Source: Cyclina sinensis
Lineage: Eukaryota > Mollusca > Bivalvia > Venerida > Veneridae
Assembly (NCBI GenBank): GCA_012932295.1
Contig: JAAONU010000010.1
Location: forward strand, 23,558,977 to 23,622,976
Direction: 5' to 3'
Length of the DNA: 64,000 nt
A program made the position numbers and the translations under genes. The notes beneath the pieces were generated by a model. That model was not told the origin of the DNA. It searched no databases and was given only the letters and a program-made list of their open reading frames with translations. Positions within the stretch are counted from its first letter, which is position 1. Every line of letters starts with the position of its first letter. Shown in pieces: positions 24,451 through 36,873 of the stretch.

Positions 24451-25420
24451 TATCCTACTGGTTTCGATTGGTTTGTGCTAGGATTTGTAAGAAAGAATTT
24501 TTTAGTTGTGTTTCCAGAAGTAATTATGAAAAATAAGATATTTTAGATTTTGTACATATGGCCTGCGATCATTGGCAGTATTTTAATTCTCAGAGTAGCC
24601 AAAACAATCTAGGTCTATGTTTATGTAAAAAAAATGTAAAAATAAAGCCTAGTTATAAGTAGTTTCAGTATTAATAAATTGTTTTAAAGTCTGATATAAT
24701 TCAGTAATATGAACTGCATTGAACTTTATTTTTTATGTCTTTATGCATGTTATATTGTTTGAACATAGTTTTATTCTCTGTATAATATGCATTGATGAAA
24801 CTATAATAAACATGATAAATAAATACGTTAGATTAGTATCCGATCATTCAAACAAAAACTTTGCGTTGGTAAAAATGATACGCTTGATGCGTCTACATTG
24901 ACGACTCTTAATAATAAAATGATACGTATCTTCAATATCATTATTTCCATATAATGGTTACTGTTTGATTTTAATAAAAAGAACAATATAAAATAACTGT
25001 ACGCTTTGTTCATAGAATAAATAGCCCAACTTCGCGTTGGTAAAAATGATACTCTTGATAAAGTATAGTCCTTGAGGTCAACAGGCCAAAATATCTTTGT
25101 TTCAAAGATGGTCTACATTATTTGAATTATCAGAATAAAAGCAAACTGCTGTATCAAACTGAAAAGGAATAAAACGCTCTTTGTAATCAGAACGTTTAGT
25201 AATATGATATGTCTGTGACATATTTTGCCTTACATTTAGTGCCAGAAGATAATTGTTTGGGGTAAAATCTAACTAGACTTTTTTGATTTGAAAGAATGCT
25301 CTGTATAAATAAAGATGAGAAAAATAAAAACATTTTTAATGTCTTTGTTAGAAGAATGAAAACGCAATCTTTAAGTGTAACTTAAGGTCGCGTTTGTTTA
25401 GACATAAGTAAGATTACTTG
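24451..25420. other. Downstream flank of duplicated unit, copy 2
   Basis: Colinear with about 5690-6490 of copy 1 ('tttgtgctaggatttgtaag', 'agtagccaaaacaatctagg', 'cattgatgaaactataataa'). Non-coding. Confidence 0.7.
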
Positions 25421-25435
25421 GTAAGATATTGATCA

Positions 25436-25502
25436 TTGGTCTAGTGGAAGCGCAGAGGCGGGTGGTTGGCTGTAGTCCAGGGGTTGCGAGTTCAATATAC
25501 TA
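25436..25502 (+). repeat. tRNA-like SINE head fragment
   Basis: Contains tggtctagtgg (A-box-like) and gcgagttcaatat (decayed B-box), spaced as in tRNA-derived SINE heads. It does not fold as a complete tRNA, and no body or tail of the SINE families seen elsewhere follows. Confidence 0.45.
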
Positions 25503-26149
25503 TTCTCTAGCAATGATAAACATATTTATGATAAAACATAAATTGGCACATTATATTATCTTTTTCCTTTAGAACACCTTACATAAATATTATTTGCTCA
25601 GCTTAGCAGCTTTGATCAAACACGATAAAGCGCTATCATATCCTTGTACAAATTGATCAAAGAATATAAAGAAGCTTTTTGGATATTTTTGAAAAGAGCA
25701 TTCATGCTTTTCTACACAAAACTTCGAAATGCTATGCTCGATAAAGGATATAGCAGTACCAAACAAAATGATCTTTAATTGTCTCCAATATATCTTTTTT
25801 CCAGTTTGTCAAAGATGTCAATTAGTAGTCAGTATAACACACATAGATATTTATTATTATTATACCTCACGTAAACTGCCAATACTAAATTCCCATAGGC
25901 GATCGGGCTTTTAAAACTAATGTTACATTTTGCATCAGCTCAGAGGGTAACATTTTTTTTTCAAAAACCCTCCGGGTGTTATTGTTTTTTTGCACACCCT
26001 GCAGAAAATTCAAGCGTCTGATGACGTCGAAGGCGCTTATTGAATATATTGACTGTAACCGTTTAGCTGAGTTTGATTCGACTCGTTACCAAACGAAAAC
26101 AGTCCTAAGGTATATATAACATGATCACATGTAGGTTCGGTATAATAAA

Positions 26150-26291
26150 ATAAATAACACACATCAGCGAGGATGATAGAGGATATTGAAAACCCTCAAA
26201 AAACAATAACACCCTCGGCTGTCGCCTCGGGTGTTATAGTTATTTCGGGTTGTTAATATCCTCTATCACCGTCGCTGATGTGTGTTATTTA
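26150..26291. repeat. Foldback (hairpin) element
   Basis: A long inverted repeat. Arm 26150-26186 (taaataacacacatcagcga...) pairs with 26255-26291 with about two mismatches. The inner arms are weaker and meet at a 14-base loop, tcggctgtcgcctc. 'aataacaccctcgg' and 'cgggtgttatagtt' are the inner arms. A related phrase, ccctccgggtgttattg, lies at 25968. It looks like a MITE-type foldback, without a visible target duplication. Confidence 0.8.
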
Positions 26292-27260
26292 TATATTGTA
26301 CAATTTCAAGATTGCCTCATAATTCTAAGATTGCAAAGCACTTTTTTTTCTAATATTTACCCTTGAAGTAAAACGGATTCTTATTATTTTTTACTGTATA
26401 ACCTTGACCTACTATGTTTATGCAGACTTTCTCGTACTCCATTGTACTCTTGTTCGTTTTAGTCATATAAATCATTGATTCATTTTAATATATAACCCAA
26501 TAAAACAGAACCTTTGCAATAACACATTACTTTAAAATGTACGTATATTGTTTAAAAACACTAGTGCTCAAGCATAAAATATGGAAAATACTCAAAAGAA
26601 AAAAAGTCAGCTGATTGAAATTCTTTCTAGCTTGTTAGAAATCCAACACAGCTCAAAACGATTTAATTAACGATTTGCATTAAAAATCTCAGTAAACATA
26701 CATGTATATAAAGTATAAAAACTTGTCTGTTTACTTCTTAAAGTTGCTTTTAAAATGTATGTTGACCCCAAAGGACATCAAAACATATTTTGAGAAGAGT
26801 GCAAAACTAAAAATGTTCGTTTCATCCCTTATAGAACAGCTGTAACTTCCCCATAACAGTACAGTGAAGGTTGCAAGTAGATACTACTATTACTACTTCT
26901 CCTACTACTAATAGTAATAGAAATGAACTTGTTTCAAGTTTGTACATTCTTTCCATTTATAAGATCAATAAATCTTTAAATGAAAGATTCTGTAAACAAT
27001 ATGGCCGCTTATTATTGTTGAAATATCATTTGTTACTGATTACAATATTTTCAAAAAATCTGGAAGTTTTATTCTCCAAACGGAAAAAATCCTTAACAAG
27101 TGATAGAACGAAACTGTACAAAAAACAGGTGTATATCCTATGTGTTTTATTTTACCATATTAAAGACACGAGATGTGCTAAACACAGCCATCTGAAATTT
27201 AAGACATACATATTTGCTCCTGATATTGTGCTGAGGAGTTGCCTTTAATTCCGTCTCTGC
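26292..27260. other. No gene supported
   Basis: AT-rich. The 125-codon frame 26871-27248 has basic, low-complexity content and runs into the decayed zinc-finger-like relic that follows. It may be the 5' part of that relic, but no motif supports this. Confidence 0.4.
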
Positions 27261-27720
27261 AAGAGTGCCTAGCGAAATTTGTAAAAAGCCAGTGGATAAA
27301 ATATAAAAAGCTGTTGAGTATTTGTATCATATAAAGTATGTGAATATATCACCTAGCCAATTTGCAAAACTTGGAAACACAGATGATCCGTGTTACTGCA
27401 TTTTATGCTTACCCAGTATTACTTCAATGGAAACGAACTTGATTAATAGTACTTCGGAACCAGGTTGAAGTTAACATAAACATTTATACTGATGCTGGTA
27501 TAGATGTTACTATAAATAATACTTGTATAAAATTCCAGTACATAAATGACAGTTATCTACCAGAACCTGACCCTGCGGAAGACTGGCTGAACAAACCCCT
27601 TTCTGTATCAGTTTGTAGTGACAGTATGTGTGACACTTATCTTCAAAAGGAACACAACAAAACTTTGACATTTTTGATGCTCAAAGAATCTTAAAAATGC
27701 CAATAGCAAAAGACTATTAT
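27261..27720 (+). pseudogene. Possible decayed PHD-type ORF1 of a retroelement
   Basis: Conceptual fragments at about 27285-27410 read 'SQWIK', a damaged middle, then 'VNISPSQFAKLGNTDDPCYCILC'. This resembles the second half of a PHD finger as found in ORF1 proteins of some CR1-like LINEs. Further fragments to 27720 ('FDIFDAQRILK') are consistent but not diagnostic. First-half cysteines are lost and stops are frequent. Identification is tentative. Confidence 0.3.
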
Positions 27721-28297
27721 TACTCATCTATATATAAACAGTATAAGAAGTCTCAAGTTTCAAGTTCTCAAACAAATTTTAGAAGATAAGATTACAGATA
27801 TGTTTTACTTTTATCAGAAACCAAAAACCTTTTAATGATAATGAAAATAATACTTTAATCTCTATAATTTTGAATGATAAAAATTGAAAGAAAAGACAGA
27901 AATGCTCATGGTTGTGGACTTATGGCATTTATTAGATGAGACTTACCTGTAAAGCGAAGGAAATATATTGAAAGCACTGCATTTAAATGTACTATGAACT
28001 TATAATGAACAAAAGAAAATGAAGAATATTATCTTTATATTAGCCACCATCTATGACAAATTATACTTTAGAAACCGAAGTTACACTTTGTTTAGATAGT
28101 TTATTGATGAATTTTGAAAATATATTAATCACAAGATTAAATTTTTTTAAACACTTTAAAAGATCTAATTTTAATAACTGTTCCCTTATCTGGCTTTCCT
28201 GTTGTAAAAGCAACAATGAAAACAATGAAAAAAATCAGTATGAGACACTTTTAAATAAAGATAATCTAACGTCTTAACATTTAGATAAAATTAGAAT
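27721..28297. other. No gene seen
   Basis: AT-rich, with short chance frames only. Confidence 0.5.
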
Positions 28298-28299
28298 TA

Positions 28300-29136
28300 C
28301 AGTGGAACTTCCGAAAATCGGACCTTCTAAAAACCGGAATCTTATGAAAACTGAACGATTTTCTCGGTCCCGAAATTTCTCCTTCTGTTTTCTATGTAGG
28401 TCATACTTCCGAAATCCGGATCTTCCCAATTCTGAATTCCGAACGATTTTCCGTAAAATTTAGTTTGTATCAATGCAATGTTACTCCCAAACACCGGAAA
28501 AATAAAAAAAAAGTGCAAAAATTTCACATCTGTATCTATTGTTTACCAATTAGCGATGATCGGTTATTTTGACACGCGTTAGAATAACAAGTTGTCAATT
28601 TATGATTGAAATGCAGCCGAATACATGGATAATTAGATAGCGGTAAATAATTAAAGCGATGATAAGTGGATTAAAAACAGGTGTTTGGTACAAGCAAATT
28701 TAAGGATTAAATTGTATTTGGGATGTCTTTAAAGCGTAATTAATTAGCCAACATCGGCCAGTGTGTTGGTTATGGTAAATGGCGTTTGTTTTCAAACTGT
28801 TTATAAGTTAATCAAAATGTAGCTCTGTTCTGATATATAGAGACGTGTTTGCACATAATAATGTATACCTGTATATGTATTTGAAAGCATATGGCATTTT
28901 TTCTAATAAAATATACATTTGTAGAATGTTTTTATTAATTTTAATTTTGCGTTATGTTTCCCATGTTACAAATGTTGTTACGCTAAACAATACTGACTGC
29001 ATTCACTATCACAAAGAACAACTGGTGTTTGGCACATGTGCTTGTCTAGAACATTTGGATTTCTAAATTCAGGAAATTTCCAGAATCTTAACTTTTTGAC
29101 GGTCCCATGTGTGTTCGGTTATCGAAAGTTCCACGG
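28300..29136. mobile_element. pogo/Tigger-like non-autonomous DNA transposon
   Basis: Flanked by TA (28298-28299 and 29137-29138). The ends are inverted repeats of pogo type: left cagtggaacttccgaaaatc, right (reverse complement) ccgtggaactttcgataacc. Near the left end, 'cttccgaaa' and 'ccggaa' motifs are repeated. The 837-bp interior encodes no transposase, so it would have needed an enzyme supplied elsewhere. Confidence 0.72.
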
Positions 29137-29514
29137 TATTGCCATGGAAACTTTTAAATAAATTGATAATCTATTTCCTGTATATTAACAAACTTTAGTA
29201 AATGTTAATTCTTCATCTTATGATTTCAGGTATGAAAACATTTTAGAAGTTCCACAAGTCAGGACAATAAGGTACGATTTGAGGCAGCCCTGGTGTGAAA
29301 CAGTCTACTGAATGAAATGTGCGCCATTAACAGGAACAAAAATTCAGACTGTTCCGCACCTGGACTGGCCCAAAATGAAAGTGTGCTGTGTGGCTCTAAC
29401 TTGCTTATTAGTTTAACTTATTGCGTGTCACTATAAATATTTATATTATATATTCTTGCTTGGCTACTTCTTTAAATTTAAAGCATTCCAGAATAAAAAA
29501 GGAATTCCAATTGT

Positions 29515-31030
29515 CCTTTTTCTGTGGAATATTCCTCCATCTCAACTAGTAGACATGGAGAAATAATCTTCCACCTCAACTGGTAGACAGGGAAACATTC
29601 CTCCATCTCAACTAGTAGATGGGGGAAATTCCTTCATTTCAACTGGTAGATAGCGGAGCATACCTCTATCACAACTGGCAGATAGGGAAACATTCCTCTA
29701 TCTCCTCTAGTAGAGAGACGAACATTTCTACAATTCGGCTGGAAGGTAGTGGAACACTCATCTATTTCAACTAATAGATAGGGGAACATTCCCCCAACTC
29801 AGCAAGTAAAAAGGGGAACATTCTTCCATCTCAACTGGTAGATAGGGAAAAATTCCTCCATCTCAAGTGGTACATAGAGAAATGTTCCTCCACCTCAACT
29901 CGTAGATAGGGGAACATTCCTTAACATTAAACAGTAGATAGGGGAATACTCCTATATTTCAAAAAGTAGATAGATCAAAATTGCTCAATCTCAACTGATA
30001 GATAGGGTAACATTCCTCAATCCTAGCAACTGGAAAGGGGAACATTACTCTATATCAATTGGTTAATAGGGGAACATTCCTCTATCTCAAACAGTAGATA
30101 GGACAACAATCCAAGCAATAATATAGAAAAAACATTCCCATATCTCGATAAGTAGACATGGGAATAAAAAATAAAAAAAATCAGCAAGCAGGTCAGAACA
30201 TTCCTCCAACTCAACTGGAAGATAAGGGAACATTCCTCCCTCTAAGCAAATAGAATGGGGAACATTCCCCAAACTCAGCAGGTAGATGGGAGTTATTGTC
30301 TTTATCTCAACTGGTAAAAAGGGGACATACCCCAATCTCAACTTAAAAAATAGGGGAACATTCCTCTATCTCAACTAGTATATAGGAGAACATTCCTCAA
30401 TCTATAACAGTAGAAAGGAGGACATTCCTTCATCTCACAATATATAGGGAAGCATTCCTTCCTTTCAACTGTTAGATAATGGATCATTCCTTCTCCATCT
30501 CAGCTGTAGATAGGGGAAAATTCCCCAAACTCAGCAAGTAGATAGGGAAACATTCGCCGAACTCAGCAAATAGATAGTGGAACGTTCCTTCATTTCAACC
30601 AGTAGAAACGGGAACATTAAAAAAATAAATCTCAACTGATACTAAAACATTCCTCTCTCTAAACAAGGAGATAGGGGAACATTCCTCCATCTCAACAAGT
30701 AGATAGGGGAATAGCCCCATTTCAGCAAGAAGATAAGGGAACATTCCTCAATCGCAGCTGGTAGATTGCGGAGCATTCCTCCATCTCAGCAAAAAGATAC
30801 AACATTTTCCCAGCTCAGCCAGTTAAAAGGGAATATTTCTCTATCTTAATTAGTAGATAGAGGAACATTCCTCCGTCTTAGCAAAAGATAGGAGAACGTT
30901 CCCCATCTCAGCAAGAACATAGTCGAACATTCCTCCATCTCAACTAAATTAAATATATAGTTGAACATCCTCCATCTTAGCAAGTAGATAGGGGAACAGT
31001 CCTCCATCGTGAGATCAAGATGGAGGAATA
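29515..31030. repeat. Minisatellite of about 32-bp period, 1.5 kb
   Basis: About 47 diverged units built on ggggaacattcctccatctc plus aactggtagata. Units vary ('cccaaactcagcaag', 'ctcaactagtag') and a few are truncated. The open frames within it on the - strand (30087-30341, 30846-31073) are repetitive translations of the array, not genes. Confidence 0.92.
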
Positions 31031-32339
31031 TGACACTTTCTAAACTATACCGAAACATACCTCTGTGCGCCACTAACCCTTAAGCTAATATGACCATGTC
31101 CTACCAAGTTGTATCAAACACTGATGCACCTCCGCCATTATTGTTGAGAGGGGCGGAATACAACGAGAATCCAAATAGTTTTTTGAATTTTGCGTTTTTT
31201 TAAACTATAAGTAATTGGAAAAAAATCTATGCCACTGACCATGAAAGTCCCTGCTTGGCGTTTGTTATTGTCAATGTCCTGAGGTTAAAACCTCAGATCT
31301 AAGAGGCATATTTAATATGGTCTAGATTTTAAACCAATGCTTGTATTAAGTCAGATGCTTCTTGAACTATGCAGCTGAGCTTCACACAGGGTGGGGTATG
31401 CTGAAACTTGCAACGTTAGACGTTAGCGTCGGTAGACATTAGGCCTTAAATACGCACATTCAGAGAAATACTGTAAAGTAACACTTGATTTATATTTTGG
31501 CTTTTGAAATATTAGTTTTTCATGCAATAGTGACTTCTGTTAACAGGTCAATATAATTATCCACCGTATTAAATCAGTAATTCAGCATTTATAGAATTCA
31601 ATAGTGTTAAATGTCCCATTTAATGAGAAATTCCCAAAATGTTTGATCTTTGGAGCTTGGCAGGTTACATTGGCTATACATTTTTACAAGTTATTTTCAT
31701 GCTTAGATCAATAGGTAAAGAACGGAGTTAGTATTCATATGGTAGTTAGCTTGTTCCTCGGGCTAGGCAAAATATCTCCGTGACTATTTATCTCAGACAC
31801 AAGTGGGATAATAAGTCAGGCATTTGTGAAAAATTGCTAGTTACTGGTTATATGTCCAGGAACACCGGGTAGGAGGATTTAAGGCGGAAATGTGACCAAT
31901 TACCTGTCGGGGTAAAATCGTATCTATCTAATAAATCAATAACGAATGGAATATAAATTTATAGTAGGCTTGTATTTAGTAAGGTATCAAGATGAACAGT
32001 TGTGTGTTCGTTTTGTCGTTGTTGTTGTTATTGCTGTTGTTGTTTTTTTTCTGTTTTTTTACAAATGTTTTCATGTTATCTCACATACCATTAAGCTTAT
32101 ATGGTGCCGACACAACCTGTTTTGTTTTGTTGACGATTGGTTCCCTACGCATTACTGGGAAAAGTAAGATTCGCTAAGGCATGCGCACAGCGTTGTATTA
32201 TGTAAACAATATTTATTTGTATACAGGTTCGCTGAAAAATAACGAGAATGTTGTTGTTAAATGGTGAGTTTAAGTTCATACACCACCCCTCAAAATTCAT
32301 TTGGTTTAAACATGTTAAAGTTAATGTATCTCAAATTTG
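31031..32339. other. No gene supported
   Basis: A frame at 31992-32177 begins with a very hydrophobic leucine run like a signal peptide, but the run comes from a gtt/ttg microsatellite and nothing recognisable follows. Otherwise non-coding. Confidence 0.5.
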
Positions 32340-32830
32340 TCATTTTCAAGCATATGACATATGTGTAATATGTGTGCGCATGCGTGACCGGAACACGAAA
32401 AAGTTAAATGTTATGTCGAATGTTTGTGTGGCGGGCGCCAGACGAAAATACGACACATTTAACTTTTCAAATTTTCTTGTTTTTGCCTTGCGCGGTGAAA
32501 ATGAAAAGACACGCCAAATTAAAGAGAAATGCCCGACACATAGAATGTAGCGTGTTTTCGAGTGACGGACCGAAGGTCGCAACGCGAAAACACAACAAAC
32601 TTATATAATATGTCGTTTTCGCCCCGCCATACAAAGATACGACAAACTTTAGGTACAGACACAGCACATAGAATGTGGCGTGTTTTCATGTGGCGGGGCG
32701 AAAGGTCGCACGGCGAAAACACGCCAAAATTGCAATTTTCTCCCCGCCACGAGAAAAAAAATATTTTCGTGTTTTCGCATTTTCGCCCCGAAAACACTCT
32801 CATACAACATGGCACAAATCAGCCGCTATA
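32340..32830. repeat. CG-rich cluster of interspersed direct and inverted motifs
   Basis: A compositional island in AT-rich DNA. The motif 'cgtgttttcg' and its reverse complement 'cgaaaacac', together with 'gcggggcgaaa' and 'ttcgccccg', recur about ten times in both orientations. The palindromic motifs keep several overlapping frames open on both strands (e.g. 32248-32550, 32519-32815). These frames are a by-product rather than genes. It could be a decayed foldback element. Confidence 0.6.
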
Positions 32831-32859
32831 GTTAAATTTCGATAAGATCATATATATGA

Positions 32860-32868
32860 AAATGAATA

Positions 32869-32942
<74 letters not shown>

Positions 32943-32965
32943 TATATATATATGAGTATTCATTT
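32860..32965. repeat. AT-rich perfect palindrome around (TA)n
   Basis: Arms aaatgaatactcatatatat (starting at 32860) and its exact complement ending at 32965 flank about 60 bp of TA dinucleotides. It can extrude as a cruciform. Confidence 0.9.
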
Positions 32966-33169
32966 GCTAAATGATATGACTACGGTACTTACTGCTCACG
33001 TCGACGGTTCGATTTCTTTTGAAATATAGAATGTAATGAAGTAAAGACTGATGTCTTGTAAAGTTGTGAAACAGTCCATAGTCTTTGATAATTAAACAAT
33101 TGATTGTGACAGAAAAAATAATCAAAATGCAAACCAGTAGTTCCACAATGCAATAAAATCAGAATTTTA

Positions 33170-33350
33170 AAAAGAATTTCCCAGCCAATTTTACAAGATT
33201 TTTTCCCAACCAGTTTTACAAGATTTTTTTCCCAACCAATTGTACAATATTTTTTCCCAAACCATTTTACAGGACTTTATTTCCAATCAGTTTTACAAGT
33301 TTTTTCCTAACCAGTTTAACATGATGTTTTCCCAACCAGTTTTGCAATAA
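33170..33350. repeat. Short minisatellite, about 30-bp units
   Basis: Six diverged units of ttttttcccaaccagtttta plus caaga. Unrelated to the other arrays. Confidence 0.85.
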
Positions 33351-34937
33351 TGATTGCAATTGTTATTTCTGTCGCAAAACGGATTGTATCATCAGTCATG
33401 TAGATTAAAAACATAAATGTGAAACAGACTATATGATACGTAATAACGTTTAGCACATTTTAAAATAAACTTTTCACAATTTTCTGTAAAAACCGAATCA
33501 TTTATTTCCACGAGGATCTCTTTATTGTATAAGAGTTTAATGGCTTTATACATATTCCCTGTGTCAAATTTATCGAAAGCTAACAGCTGGTGAATCATTT
33601 AACAAGAATTATTAAGTGTTTGAAACGTATGTTACAGTGTACCAGTGTACAGTCTTTACGAATACACCTCTGTTAGTCCTCAGAAATATAGAGTAAGTAG
33701 ATTTGTATATTATTATTGTAGAAAATCTAAGCGTTATAGAATAATATGTTCATAATATGATTCATTAGCACTTGATTAAATGATGTGTAAACAGGAACTA
33801 AAAATCATTAATGTATCACACCCTAGTCGAGGCATTTTTATTAGTGCTTTTCCGTATGTAAATCGGATAAATGTAGCTTAATTTGTAATAAGTTTATATT
33901 TTTGTCTCGTTGTATGTTTCTGTTGTTGCCATGGTTAGAATAAGAAAACAAATGTTTCATTTTAAAACTCCTGAAAAGCAAAACTCGTGGTTAATGCTAA
34001 AACGGTATATACTTTTCATAATTTAACCCCAAAAAATCAGTTCAACGAAAAAAATATCTACAAACAGTGAAATTAATATCATTGTATACAATATATGGCT
34101 TGTTAAATACCCTTGAAGACAATATAGACTTCTCTTTAAACATAATTAAGAGAGACAGACAGACAAACTGTTATTTGAGAAAAAAAACTGTCAGAATGAC
34201 ACTCAACCCTATTTATCTTGTCCAACTACCATTTTAAGTATGAAATATCATTTATTCCTGGGTATTTGTGCAGTTGTTCTTTGACCAAGTAGACACAAAT
34301 CGCTCATTTACCTGAAGAATGTGTCAGTGGGTTCATTTATTCAAAGTTAGCACATTATCGTTGTATAAGAAGCTAGATTAATAAAAGCATTTCGTCATTA
34401 GTGTAGTTTTAAGAAGAAACCGCTGCAGTTATTATATTCTACAATGATATATACTAAAAACCAGAGTAAAAATGCAGATTCTTATTTTTTCAGTCGCTGC
34501 CTTTGTCATAATCGTATTAGTCTGGTCGTACTGATACATGTTGTTTTGTATTTCATTAAGAATTTTATAAGGTTAAGTGGTTATTTATAAAGTTTATGTT
34601 CCTACTAGCGGAAAATAGGTCGCATATTTATGTCGCGGTTTCAAACCACTATCCACTTTAATCACCGTTAGCATTGTATTACCACCAAACAAATGACAAA
34701 TAACCATATTTCATTTCAACACAAGTGAAGAAGTTAAATGAATATTTAAAGCATACACATCTATAGATAGTAAAGGTCGAATTTGGCAAAACCACACTCT
34801 TGAAAAGTGCAAGATCGTCCAATTCAAAAAGGTCTTTGAGTTATTTTGGATAATAACAAATTCATTAAAACGTCAAATGTAAAACCTTATAAAAAGTAAC
34901 AAGAAATAATGGAAATAGAAACTTTGGTCTTAAATTG
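33351..34937. other. No gene seen
   Basis: AT-rich with no recognisable element up to the left end of the mariner at 34938. Confidence 0.5.
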
Positions 34938-36358
34938 TACGAGGGTCAGTCGTAATGTTCTCGGACTGGTATTGTTATTTCGCTGTACGTCCGAAATTCA
35001 TAATGAAAATTTCACAGCAGCTTTTTTTAAGTGTTATGTAAACACAAAATTAATTTCAACGATAATTGTTGGTTAAATGTTTGTTTACATTTAATTTTCA
35101 AATTCTTAGTATGCGCGCACTGAGCACTTTGGAAATGATCTTTTACGTTTGACGGTAAGAATTATATGTTGTAAATTCAAATGCACTTTAAGGCGCGCAA
35201 ACGTCATAAAATTAAATATCGCGTCAACGAAATGAATGAACAACGTTTCCTGAACGTTTTGACGTCATTCGATAAGAATCAAACAAGATACAGTTGTTTG
35301 AAATTGAATATAGGTGACACGCCGTCATGGAAAAAACGTCAACGTCCGAACGCATGGAGAGCGAGCGGTTATTAAGTTTTGCGCTCTTGCTGGAATGACA
35401 CCCACCGACACTTACAAGTTTTTACCGCGTGATGCGCCAAGAAAAGTAAGCAGATCGATTGTTTTCTCTTGGCATGATCGATTTTCTAAAGGAAGAACAG
35501 AGCTTGCGGATAATTCGAGAAGTGGGAGACCAACGTATTCGGATGCCGATGTTATATCCGTCAGAAAAGAACTATTAGTAGACAGACGCAAATCGGTAGA
35601 GGAGAATTCTTCAAGTACCGGCCTAAGTCATGGAACAACACATAAGATCATTTCTACAGATCTTAATATGCACAAGGTGTGTGCGCGATGGGTGCTGCGG
35701 CTACTGAAACCCGAGGAACGCGAAGCGCGGGTGACAGCGTCACGTGAGTTTCTATGCCGCTAGGACAGCGAAAGCTTATCCTTCCTGCACCGCATCGTCA
35801 CATCGGATGAGACATGGTTGAGCTACTTCGACCCAGAATCCAAGCAGGCATCCATGTTTTTGAAGACTGCCAGTTACCCTCAACCCAAAAAGGCCCGAGC
35901 GGTCAGATCAGCAAAGAAAACCATGTTCGTGTTTTTCGCGGCATGCTGCTCCAACATGCAGTGCCAGAGGGGCAGACCGTTAACAAGGAATACTACCAAC
36001 AGTAAAACTATTTAGTCGTATGTTTGATTGATCTTACTATTTAAACAAATCGTAATTGATTAAATTATGTTTGTAAAAAAAATAAAAAAAAGTGTAAAAC
36101 ATTAATTGTTCGGCTAATGCTTGCAAAAACATTTTACTTCACTTCAAGTTCGGAGACGTGACTTAACAAACGCTATACGGAATAAGAGATCCTTGATTAA
36201 CATGCTCTAACTTTGTTATACATTATTTCTTTTCTGAAATAGTTTCACACATTATTGATTAAACATAGAAGATTCATATAATTGTTTCTTTGATTTTCAA
36301 AAGCACACTGGTTTTGTAATTTAAGCAAAATCCGAGAACTTTACGACTCACCCTCGTA
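34938..36358 (+). mobile_element. Mariner element with intact inverted repeats, broken transposase
   Basis: Bounded by TA and by 27-bp inverted repeats: left 34938-34964 (tacgagggtcagtcgtaatg...) and right 36332-36358, whose complement differs at two positions. Length is 1.42 kb. The transposase gene inside (35314-36005) is damaged and lacks the last third, so this is a dead copy, but its ends could still be recognised by an enzyme made elsewhere. Confidence 0.9.
35314..36005 (+). pseudogene. Mariner transposase pseudogene
   Basis: Frame 35314-35763 carries the mariner DNA-binding half: 'RAVIKFCALAGMTP', 'SWHDRFSKGRTEL', 'SRSGRPTYSD', 'SHGTTHKIIS' and the 'CARWVLRLLKPEE' linker. A TAG at 35761-35763 interrupts it. 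The same frame then continues with the first catalytic aspartate in 'TSDETWLSYFDPESK'. Near 35935 the frame shifts by one, and the neighbouring frame carries 'LLQHAVPEGQTVNKEYY'. After 36005 the gene is cut short: the segments for the second and third catalytic aspartates are missing. It cannot make an active transposase. Confidence 0.9.
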
Positions 36359-36702
36359 TTACGAACCAAAACAGTTATTTCAGACTTTTCCGCTTTTTAC
36401 ACTTACGCGTCTATATTACTGGTGCCTAGATACGACGTCAGTTTAAAAATATTAGACAAGCTAATAAAGCAGTTGTTGTTGTTGTTTGTTTTTGCCATAA
36501 AACATACCAAACTCCTCTTGTATCTGTAGTGGCCTAAAATGATAGTTTATGTTATAAATGGCTTCTTTAAAAATCCACAGTTGGGGTATTGAAATTGAAT
36601 AAAACAGAATAAAAGCCGTTGAATAGATGTTGAACATATTGATAATGTTTGCATGATTGTTATTCATACGTTGCAGTAAACAGAAAGCTTCAGGACTACA
36701 AT

Positions 36703-36873
36703 ATGTCGGAGAGAACTGAGGGGGGCATTTGTGAGGATGCAGAATTGCAAAAAATGAAGACAGCCTTAGACAAAGCAAGGACAAAGCTTTTGGAAAGCAT
36801 GAATCCTGGTAAAGTCATTGATGTTGCTGAACACTGTGGTGTATTTCAGTTTGTAGAAGCAAGGGACATCAAG
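36703..36873 (+). CDS. Exon 1 of NLR-like gene: first half of CARD
   Basis: 57 codons from ATG 36703 (context caatATGt) to the donor aag|gtaaac, phase 0. Preceded by ttgcag at 36671-36676, so 36677-36702 would be 5' UTR of the same exon. The helical text 'LQKMKTALDKARTKLLESM', then 'VIDVAEHCGVFQFVEARDIK', fits helices 1-3 of a CARD: amphipathic, with a Gly-Val-Phe turn. Confidence 0.72.

Noticed and set aside
29515..31073. Open frames of 75-84 codons on the - strand as genes
   Set aside because: They translate the roughly 32-bp minisatellite and have repeat-derived composition.
31992..32177. Possible secreted-protein first exon (leucine-rich start)
   Set aside because: The leucine run comes from a gtt/ttg microsatellite, and no mature-domain motif or convincing donor follows.
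32248..32831. Six overlapping frames on both strands
   Set aside because: They arise from palindromic CG-rich motifs lacking stops; no two frames share a recognisable protein motif.
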